Assembly (NCBI GenBank): GCA_964247385.1
Contig: CAXTUB010000025.1
Coordinates: forward strand, 1-21,714
Direction of reading: 5' to 3'
Origin: TMP-86 sp964247385
GTDB lineage: Bacteria > Pseudomonadota > Gammaproteobacteria > Steroidobacterales > Steroidobacteraceae
DNA: 21,714 nt
The notes beneath the pieces were generated by a model, which saw only the letters and a program-made list of their open reading frames with translations, was not told where the DNA came from and searched no databases. The position numbers and the translations under genes are program-made. Positions 15,739 through 21,714 of the stretch are shown piece after piece; position 1 is the first letter of the stretch; each line of letters starts with the position of its first letter.

Positions 15739-16893
15739 ATGTCTGAGCTTTCCCCCATGAGCGAGCGAGTTCTGTTCGTCGATGACGAGCAACAAGTCTT
15801 GGACGGCATCCAACGTTCTCTGCGTAAGCATCTCGACGTGCACATTGCGCTGGGCGGCGAGCGCGGCCTCGCCATTTTGGAAGAGCAAGCCCCGTTTGCC
15901 GTGGTCATCTCCGATATGCGCATGCCGGGCATGAACGGCGCCGAGTTCCTTGCCAAAGTTCGCAGTATCCAGCCGGACGCAGTGCGCATGGTGTTGAGCG
16001 GGCAATCGGATTTGCAGGCGGCCATCTCCGCGGTGAATGAGAGCCACATCTACCGCTTCCTGAGCAAACCGTGTCCGCAGGAGCAGATCCTCGCGGCGGT
16101 CAATGAGGGTCTGCAACAGTATCGCCTGCTGAATGCGGAAAAAGTGCTGCTGCAGCAGACGCTGAGCGGTGCGGTCAAAATGCTCATCGAGATCTTGGAC
16201 ATGGTCAGTCCGTCCGCCTCGGGTCGTGCGGCCCGAGTGCAGCGCTATGTCACGGAGATCGCGAAGGCTTTATCGCTCGAGCTGCATTGGACTTGGGGAT
16301 TGGCTGCGTATGTTTCTCAGATCGGCTGCGTTGCGTTGCCGCGTGAGCTCATGTCGAAAATCGAGTCATCGCAACCGCTCGACGACGAGGAGCGTCGACT
16401 CTACGAGGCGCATCCGCATGTGGCAGGGCGCTTGCTGGCGGCGATTCCGCGGCTCGAAGAGGTGGCGGAGATCGCGGCATCCCAATTCGATTCGTCGAGC
16501 TTTGCCGGATGTCCCGAAGACGTTCGCGCGTGGGACGCGAAAAGCACTGGCAAACTCCTGTTGCGTGTCGCGCTCGCGCTCGACCGCTGGCTCATCGGCG
16601 GAGTGAAGTGCGCAGCGGCTGCAGAAAAGATTCGGACTCAGATGGCGCCGCCGCGAGCCGTGATTGCAGCCGTGGCGTCGCTCAATGTGGGCACCGCGCC
16701 CCCGGCGGTGCGCGAAATTCGCGTTCGCGATCTGGCTTGCGGAATGATCTTGGAAGAGTCTTTGATGAGTCCCAAGGGCATCCGGCTGGTTCCGGCGGGG
16801 CAAGTGGTGACGCGCAGCCTGATCGTCAGACTCAACAGCATTGCCGAGGGCGTCGGCATCGTCGAGCCGTTTCGAGTCCGAGTGCCGGGTTGA
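15739..16893 (+). CDS. response regulator with divergent HD-GYP-like domain
   Basis: A 384-residue regulator starting at ATG 15739 (MSELSPMSERVLFVDDE); ATG 15757 is an alternative. REC at about 10-125 with phosphoacceptor Asp59 (VVISDMRMPGMNG), Ser87 and Lys110. Residues about 140-290 align with HD-GYP phosphodiesterases, but the catalytic residues are missing: where HDIGK is expected it reads VSQIGCV (192-198), the HHE segment reads ASQF (247-250), and there is no GYP. His225 and the fold-defining helices remain. It therefore should not degrade c-di-GMP; it may bind it, or act through partners. The SQIGC form also occurs as a subfamily of RpfG-like regulators, so it is probably selected, not decayed. 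C-terminal extension from about 325 matches those proteins. Starts 18 bp after the HDOD gene. Confidence 0.88.
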   Translation: MSELSPMSERVLFVDDEQQVLDGIQRSLRKHLDVHIALGGERGLAILEEQAPFAVVISDMRMPGMNGAEFLAKVRSIQPDAVRMVLSGQSDLQAAISAVNESHIYRFLSKPCPQEQILAAVNEGLQQYRLLNAEKVLLQQTLSGAVKMLIEILDMVSPSASGRAARVQRYVTEIAKALSLELHWTWGLAAYVSQIGCVALPRELMSKIESSQPLDDEERRLYEAHPHVAGRLLAAIPRLEEVAEIAASQFDSSSFAGCPEDVRAWDAKSTGKLLLRVALALDRWLIGGVKCAAAAEKIRTQMAPPRAVIAAVASLNVGTAPPAVREIRVRDLACGMILEESLMSPKGIRLVPAGQVVTRSLIVRLNSIAEGVGIVEPFRVRVPG

Positions 16894-16910
16894 ACTATGG
16901 TGGAGTGTGC

Positions 16911-17492
16911 ATGAGTTCCGAGACTTTGAATCCCACAGTTCTGTTGGTCGATGACGAAGTGAAAGTGACGGAAGCGCTGCAGCGCGCGATGCGCCGCAAT
17001 CCTTTCAACATCGTGACGGCCGACTCCGCCGCCGCGGCGCAGGAAATACTGGCGCAGCAGCACGTCGATGTGGTGATTTCGGATGAGCAGATGCCTGGCA
17101 TGTCGGGCTCCGAGTTTCTTGCGCAAGTGCGCAAGGATTATCCGCAAACGATTCGCATGATTCTTTCCGGGCAGGCCAATCTCGAGGCTGCGGTGCGCGC
17201 CATCAACGAAGGCGAGGTGTACCGGTTCTTCCTGAAGCCGTGCAATCCGATCGATCTAGCCTTCACGATTCAACAGGCGGTAAGCCATCGGCGGCTCGAA
17301 GAGAAGAGCCGGCAGCTATTGCGCGAGTTTCAGCGTCAAGCCGCCGAGCTCGAGCGCGCCAAGCGCACGGGGCCCGACTTGTTGCACTTGGATACCGACG
17401 AGCAGGGCGCCGTTTTGATCAGCGAGGGCGAAGAAAGCCTCGACGATTTGATGGCCGAGATGGATCGCGCTCTGCGGGCACGCGGCGCGTGA
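16911..17492 (+). CDS. response regulator with REC domain and coiled, acidic tail
   Basis: A 193-residue protein starting at ATG 16911 with a GGTGGAG ribosome-binding site. REC at about 8-125: phosphoacceptor Asp58 (VVISDEQMPGMSG), Ser85 (MILSGQ) and Lys109 (FFLKPCN). Its sequence is very similar to the receivers of the two preceding genes. It has no DNA-binding or enzymatic output: residues about 125-152 form a coiled coil, and the C-terminal 40 residues are acidic (ISEGEESLDDLMAEMDRALR). It could be a phosphate sink, a partner-binding adaptor or a regulator of the other two receivers. It follows the previous stop by 17 bp and ends the operon. Confidence 0.9.
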   Translation: MSSETLNPTVLLVDDEVKVTEALQRAMRRNPFNIVTADSAAAAQEILAQQHVDVVISDEQMPGMSGSEFLAQVRKDYPQTIRMILSGQANLEAAVRAINEGEVYRFFLKPCNPIDLAFTIQQAVSHRRLEEKSRQLLREFQRQAAELERAKRTGPDLLHLDTDEQGAVLISEGEESLDDLMAEMDRALRARGA

Positions 17493-17513
17493 TCGTGAGC
17501 AGACGGCTGCAGT

Positions 17514-17561
17514 AAATCATGCGAGCTGCAAATCATGCAATCGGCAAGTCATGGAGGCTGC
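17514..17561. repeat. three tandem 16-bp repeats between convergent genes
   Basis: Three adjacent 16-bp units: AAATCATGCGAGCTGC (17514-17529), AAATCATGCAATCGGC (17530-17545) and AAGTCATGGAGGCTGC (17546-17561). All begin AA(A/G)TCATG and end (T/G)GC. The third unit includes the stop and last codons of the minus-strand phosphatase gene. The period is exact. They could be binding sites, a slipped-strand tandem duplication or part of a transcript end. They are too short and too tightly packed for a CRISPR array. Confidence 0.7.
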
Positions 17562-19246
17562 TTGACGCAGGTGCTCGCCGCGGAGGGATTCAAGTCGAGG
17601 CAACGTCCGTCGATTTCCTCGCGCGGCACCACCAGGGCCACGAGCGGCGCGAGGGTCGGCAAGATATCCACGGTCTCGACGGGTAACGGCTGCTCGAAGC
17701 CGCGCATGCCGGGCAAGTAAAATAGAATGGGCACGCGGCGATCGTAGTTCCATGGCGAGCCATGGGTCGCCACATATCCGTCGCCCGCCTCGCTGATGGG
17801 CGTCACGTGCGGTTTCAACGCCACCAACAAATCGCCGGAGCGCGCCGCATCGAAGCCTGCACGAAAGCGCTCCGCCAACGACCATTCATCGGCCGGCGCG
17901 AGCGGTAAGGGAATGCGCGCAATCTCATCGGCGGTGAAGACGGCTGCAACTTGCGGGTGTGCGGCGTAGCGTGCGCGCGCCGCTTCCAGCACGCGAGCCC
18001 GCAGCGCCTGCGGAATATCCCGGCGCAGATATAAATCCCCAAACGGCGCGATCCCGAAAAGCACGGGCTCGGCCAAGTTGAATTCGGCTGCCAGCGCACG
18101 GCTCACATTGGCCGGCAGGAGGGCTGCGTCGACTCGCGCCGCATCGCCGATGGCATGCTGAACATTGCGCTCGGGCAAATCGTGGCCGCCATGATCCGCG
18201 GTCAACACCACGACATACGGCACACGCGATGCATCGAGCGCGGTAAGGATTCGTTCGACTTCGGCATCGACGGCCAAAACCTGGGTGCACATTTCGGCGC
18301 CCTCGGTGCCGAATGCATGGCCGGTGTAGTCGGTTGCGGACAATCCAATCGCGAGCACGTCCGGCTCCGGCCCCCCGCCGAGCTTCAGTTCTTGCAATAG
18401 GCCGATGGCGAGATCGGCGACGGCATGATCGAAGCCCGGCGTTGAGGGAAATGCATTGACATCATTAGCCTTGCGCTCCATGAGCACGCCCACTTCTTTC
18501 TTGCCGGCGCGAACACTCGCAGCATGCGTCCGGCACACCTCCGGTGTGAGAGGCCGTTCTGCGCGTGCAAGGCGTGCGGCGACGTCGTGATTGACGCGAG
18601 CGACGGCAGCGGGCTCACCACGCCGATCCTCGAGAGTAATGAAAGAGTGATCTCCCCAAAACCACACTTGATCTATGGTGTGACCGCCCATCATGAGCGC
18701 GGCGCGATCCTTGCCGGCCACCGCGACCACGCGGCTGCGGGGATGGGCAGCTTTGAGCCGATCTCCAAGCGTCTGCGCCTTCAGAAATTGCGCAGACGCC
18801 ACATAGTGTTCGGACGAACCGGCGCGCGCCGGATCTTCCGCGCAATACACCTTTTTTTCAGCGCGCCGCACCGATTGATCGATCCATGTGTTGGCAATGA
18901 TGCCGGTGCGTGCCGGATGCGACCCCGTCAAAAGGGTGGAGTGGCCCGGGCACGTTTCGGTCGCGGCATGACTTTGAAAACCGTTGGGAAACACCGCGCC
19001 CTCTTGCAAACGCTTGAGCCCGCGGGAAAACACGCCCCGATACTCGCCGAATAAATCCGCCGAGAATTGATCGACGGAGACGGCGACGATGAGGCGAGGC
19101 GCCGCCGGCGAGCTGACTGCGTGAGCTGCGCGAGCACCGCCCCACAAGACAATCGACGCCGCGCCAATCCAACCAGCCCAAGCAAGCCATACCGCGCCGG
19201 CCCGCGTTGCGGGTTCAAAAAAAGAAAGCCGTGATTTTTTATTCAT
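17549..19246 (-). CDS. secreted alkaline phosphatase of the PafA/SPAP type
   Basis: A 565-residue protein starting MNKKSRLSFF, with a hydrophobic signal segment (17-42) and likely cleavage after AHA (residue 43). The fold is that of the phosphodiesterase/nucleotide pyrophosphatase branch of alkaline phosphatases: VAVSVDQF (Asp59, metal), ATETCPGHST (Thr98, nucleophile), ANTW (Asn119), GKDRAALMMGG (Lys179, Arg181), SATDYTGHAFG (Asp306, His310), TADHGG (Asp351, His352) and ATHGSPWNYDRRVP near 505. The Lys-x-Arg pair with Asn119 matches the arrangement in Sphingomonas SPAP and Elizabethkingia PafA, which hydrolyse phosphomonoesters, so phosphatase and not diesterase activity is expected. Periplasmic. 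Unrelated in active-site chemistry to the Ser-type phosphatase at 8.9 kb. The ATG at 19244-19246 gives a standard signal peptide. Confidence 0.92.
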   Translation of the reverse strand: MNKKSRLSFFEPATRAGAVWLAWAGWIGAASIVLWGGARAAHAVSSPAAPRLIVAVSVDQFSADLFGEYRGVFSRGLKRLQEGAVFPNGFQSHAATETCPGHSTLLTGSHPARTGIIANTWIDQSVRRAEKKVYCAEDPARAGSSEHYVASAQFLKAQTLGDRLKAAHPRSRVVAVAGKDRAALMMGGHTIDQVWFWGDHSFITLEDRRGEPAAVARVNHDVAARLARAERPLTPEVCRTHAASVRAGKKEVGVLMERKANDVNAFPSTPGFDHAVADLAIGLLQELKLGGGPEPDVLAIGLSATDYTGHAFGTEGAEMCTQVLAVDAEVERILTALDASRVPYVVVLTADHGGHDLPERNVQHAIGDAARVDAALLPANVSRALAAEFNLAEPVLFGIAPFGDLYLRRDIPQALRARVLEAARARYAAHPQVAAVFTADEIARIPLPLAPADEWSLAERFRAGFDAARSGDLLVALKPHVTPISEAGDGYVATHGSPWNYDRRVPILFYLPGMRGFEQPLPVETVDILPTLAPLVALVVPREEIDGRCLDLNPSAASTCVKQPP

Positions 19247-19465
19247 AGCGGCCGCCACCGATTTAAAGGAAAGCGAGGATAGCAGCGCAACGCACCGACC
19301 GTTGGGCGAACCGAGCGTGACGTATTTGCGCCTTTGCCGAGCTTCAACGGCGCCGCGCATTTCGCGACAACTCGAGATGAGAACTGGTTCGCCGGTCAAA
19401 TGTTAAAAACCCGTCAAAGTTCCCGCTTTCATTTGAGCCAAGACCTGGCGCGGACGCAATCACGC

Positions 19466-21714
19466 ATGAAACTGATCGTTTTGACCTATCGACTCATCAA
19501 GCTTCACGGCGTGCTGATTTCTGCGGGCTTCGGCGGACTCGCATCCGGGGGCGCCTCGATGGTCAGAGCCGCGTCGCGCATTGTGCCCGCGCCAAGAGCT
19601 GGTGGGGCGTCGCGCATGGGTGGGGCGTCGCGCGTTGGCGCCATGGCACGCACCGGCGCAACTGCCGCAGGCTTGTGGCTCGCTCTGTCCAATGCGGGAC
19701 AGGCCGGCAATGAATGCAACGGCGGTGCTGGAACTTACGACGATCAAGCCTTTAACGGCAGCCAATTTTGGGCTGCCCCGCCGACCGTGGATTGCACGGT
19801 CACCGACGATGCAAGCCTGCTCACCAACAGCGCCAACGCAACCTCTCATGCTCAAGTGACGGCGCTTCTTGCTTCCGGCAGCGCGCTCGGCACGCTCAGC
19901 AATGCGGGCCTTATCGAATCGAGACTGACCGATAACACCTACAGCAATGCGAACGGACTTGCATTCAAGAATGCAGGCAGTTTGAGCTCGCTGGCGAATT
20001 CCGGCACCCTCGCGACACTCATCGACGTCGTTGGGAGCTTGAGCGGCGCTTCCAACTCGTTTGAATTGGCCGGCATCTACAACGCCGCTTCGTCCTCTAT
20101 CGGTACGCTGAGCAATTCCGCCGATGGCCAAATCGTGGCCGCGATTTCTGCCGGAATCATTCCTGCGGGCAGCGTGAGCAGCGGGGTCGTCGCCGGCGTG
20201 GATAACCGCGGCTCCATTACCGCATTCAACAACGACGGCACCGTGTCTTCCGGTGTCACCGCGGATCGCTCGGGAAATCAACTCATGGTTGCCGCGGTGA
20301 TCAACCATGGGCAGATCGACACTCTGACGAATACGGGCGGGCTCTTCGGCGGGGATAACGGTGTGATTCACGCCGGAGCATCCGCATTCCTGAACATCGG
20401 AACGGTAGGCACGTTCTCCAACACGCTCAGCGGCATGGTCAACGGGCCCGATGCGGGTGTGGACAATCAGGGGACCATCGACTCGATACAGAATGCCGGG
20501 CACATCAACGCATTCAGTGATGCAATCAAGAACACAGCGGGCGGCAGCATCCTCGAAATACAAAATTCGGGGCTGGTCGGCGCATCGCTCAACGGCATTC
20601 ACAATCAAAACTCCCACATCGGCACGATCACCAATACGGGCTCGATCGGATCGTCGGATGTCGGTGTCTACAACGAATCTTCGAGCACGATCACGCTGCT
20701 CGAAAACTCGAGCACCCTCGGTGCATCGCACACCGCGATCCGGAACGATTCCGGCTCATCGATCGGCACGCTGTCAAACTCCGGCTTGATTCGCGGCACC
20801 GATCGTGGGGTGTGGAATCACAATGCCGATATCGGCACGCTGACCAACAGCGGCACGATTTCCGGCGATCTGTTCGGTCTGATTTCCGACTACGACTCCG
20901 CCGTGTCGACGGTGGGCTCCGTCGGACAGATCAACAATACGGCCGTCGGTCTGATCGAGTCAGGCAGCGCGGGCGTGGCTCTGTATAACAACCGCAGCGT
21001 CAACGACCTCAACAATCAGGGCGCCATTGAGGGCGGCTCCGCGGGGTTGCTGAATGATGCGGTAGGATCGATCGACCAGATCGAAAACAGCGGGCACATC
21101 AGCGGCGCAGGGCATGGATTGATCAACTTAGGGATGATCGGAACGTTCACCAACTCAGGCACCCTGACCGGCACCGTCACCGCGCTTCAAAATGAAGGGC
21201 AGGTCGGAGCGTTGGCCAATACGGGGTTGATCGAAGGTCCGGTCGCAGTCGATTTGCGCCCGGGAGCAACCACAGGCGTTGTCACCAACTCAGGCACCAT
21301 TGCGGGCAATGTCATCAATGCGTCGGGCGGCGACCTTACCATTGCCGGCGGCACGGGCTCCTCTTTCGGCATGCTGACGGGACAGTCTGGCGGAATCGGC
21401 GCTGCCGATGCCGGAACGATTACGAGCAGCGGCAGCAATCTAATTTTCGATTCGGGCAATGTGTTACTGAACGATCACGTCGCGCTTGGCAGCGCAACGC
21501 TGATCAATCGAGCGACGCTGCAAGTCAACAATGCACTGAACATCACGGGCAGCTATCTTCAACCCAGCGCCGGCACATTGGTGATTGGCGTGACCTCGCC
21601 AACCGCGCACGGCCAGCTGCTCGTCAGCTCGAGCGCAACCATCGATGCGAATGGGCACATCGCGTTGACTCGCCTGAACGGATTTTCGTTCGAGAATGGT
21701 CAAACCTACACCTT
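19466..21714 (+). CDS. autotransporter-type beta-helix passenger, 5' part
   Basis: One frame stays open for 749 codons from ATG 19466 to the window end. N-terminus: a hydrophobic segment (about 15-33), a hexapeptide-repeat basic region (33-62), a second hydrophobic stretch (TAAGLWLALSNAGQA, 66-80) and two Cys (83 and 110). From about residue 130 the protein is made of imperfect 20-25-residue repeats with the core [IL]xN[ST]Gx[IL]xG, typical of right-handed beta-helix passengers. Residues about 650-749 (FDSGNVLLNDHVALG, then LNITGSYLQPSAGTLVIGV) resemble the junction before an autotransporter barrel, which must lie past the window. Expected at the cell surface, perhaps as an adhesin. The start is uncertain: ATG 19400, 19466 and 19643 are all in frame and none has a strong ribosome-binding site; 19643 would leave a short classical signal peptide. 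Confidence 0.85.
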   Translation, partial: MKLIVLTYRLIKLHGVLISAGFGGLASGGASMVRAASRIVPAPRAGGASRMGGASRVGAMARTGATAAGLWLALSNAGQAGNECNGGAGTYDDQAFNGSQFWAAPPTVDCTVTDDASLLTNSANATSHAQVTALLASGSALGTLSNAGLIESRLTDNTYSNANGLAFKNAGSLSSLANSGTLATLIDVVGSLSGASNSFELAGIYNAASSSIGTLSNSADGQIVAAISAGIIPAGSVSSGVVAGVDNRGSITAFNNDGTVSSGVTADRSGNQLMVAAVINHGQIDTLTNTGGLFGGDNGVIHAGASAFLNIGTVGTFSNTLSGMVNGPDAGVDNQGTIDSIQNAGHINAFSDAIKNTAGGSILEIQNSGLVGASLNGIHNQNSHIGTITNTGSIGSSDVGVYNESSSTITLLENSSTLGASHTAIRNDSGSSIGTLSNSGLIRGTDRGVWNHNADIGTLTNSGTISGDLFGLISDYDSAVSTVGSVGQINNTAVGLIESGSAGVALYNNRSVNDLNNQGAIEGGSAGLLNDAVGSIDQIENSGHISGAGHGLINLGMIGTFTNSGTLTGTVTALQNEGQVGALANTGLIEGPVAVDLRPGATTGVVTNSGTIAGNVINASGGDLTIAGGTGSSFGMLTGQSGGIGAADAGTITSSGSNLIFDSGNVLLNDHVALGSATLINRATLQVNNALNITGSYLQPSAGTLVIGVTSPTAHGQLLVSSSATIDANGHIALTRLNGFSFENGQTYT
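19562..19651 (+). repeat. five 18-bp units coding hexapeptides ending in Arg
   Basis: Residues 33-62 of the autotransporter frame are five hexapeptides, VRAASR, IVPAPR, AGGASR, MGGASR and VGAMAR, with Arg at exactly every sixth place (38, 44, 50, 56, 62). In DNA, units 3 and 4 (19598-19633) share a 15-bp stretch, GGTGGGGCGTCGCGC, and unit 1 shares GCGTCGCGC with them. This tandem array sits between the two hydrophobic N-terminal segments and may vary in copy number between strains. Confidence 0.75.
19856..21330 (+). repeat. beta-helix passenger repeats
   Basis: At least a dozen imperfect repeats of about 20-25 codons. Cores, in order, include LSNAGLIES, LANSGTLAT, LTNTGGLFG, IQNAGHINA, IQNSGLVGA, ITNTGSIGS, LSNSGLIRG, LTNSGTISG, LNNQGAIEG, IENSGHISG, FTNSGTLTG, LANTGLIEG and VTNSGTIAG. 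The preceding GxGVYN-like segment varies. Repeats are diverged at the DNA level, which points to old expansion under selection and not recent slippage. Confidence 0.75.

Noticed and set aside
17514..17561. CRISPR array
   Set aside because: Units are 16 bp, adjacent and without spacers, and there are no cas genes.
19460..20731. 423-residue open frame on the minus strand opposite the autotransporter
   Set aside because: It lies antisense to a frame with clear beta-helix repeats; its sequence has no domain, a biased Arg/Asp/Gly composition and no ribosome-binding site, as expected of a shadow frame in GC-rich DNA.

Overview
This is a GC-rich bacterial chromosomal window with tightly packed genes on both strands. 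Outer-membrane and periplasmic products point to a Gram-negative proteobacterium: an autotransporter-type passenger, a lipoprotein and two secreted alkaline phosphatases. The gene mix (full-length Lhr helicase, YghU-type glutathione transferase, HDOD and HD-GYP-like response regulators) suggests a gammaproteobacterium, perhaps a Nevskiales/Steroidobacter/Xanthomonad-like lineage. That placement is an inference; there is no rRNA or other marker gene here.

Layout. (1) Positions 1-3.6 kb are an accessory-looking stretch: the 3' end of a VapC/PIN toxin with a substituted acidic residue, a VOC/PhnB-like protein, about 720 bp with no convincing gene, yghU, and a two-gene HTH antitoxin / AbiEii-like nucleotidyltransferase module that overlaps by 8 nt and has a palindromic operator candidate. 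(2) Positions 3.7-8.2 kb encode a large Lhr-family helicase, followed by a small possible exported peptide and a DUF3175 protein whose reading frames overlap. (3) Positions 8.9-11.5 kb, minus strand, hold a lipoprotein gene followed by a PhoA-superfamily alkaline phosphatase whose ribosome-binding site lies inside the end of the lipoprotein gene. (4) Positions 11.5-12.6 kb contain a small CxxC protein and sparse intergenic DNA. (5) Positions 12.56-17.49 kb form a four-gene signalling operon: a membrane histidine kinase, a REC-HDOD protein, a REC protein with a divergent HD-GYP-like domain, and a REC protein with only a coiled, acidic tail. (6) Positions 17.5-19.2 kb, minus strand, encode a second, unrelated secreted phosphatase of the PafA/SPAP type. 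Three tandem 16-bp repeats lie at its 3' end. (7) From 19.47 kb to the window end, one reading frame stays open: an autotransporter-type beta-helix passenger with a hexapeptide-repeat N-terminus. The C-terminal barrel would lie beyond the window.

The most system-like part is region 5. One kinase without a receiver sits with three receiver proteins that all keep the phospho-Asp, Ser and Lys residues, and the genes are coupled or closely spaced. This looks like a branched phosphotransfer circuit in which one kinase feeds an HDOD output, a non-catalytic HD-GYP-like output and a receiver with no enzymatic domain. The individual families are known. I do not see a clearly unprecedented system, but the arrangement, the HTH/nucleotidyltransferase module and the repeat-rich autotransporter N-terminus are the parts worth checking.
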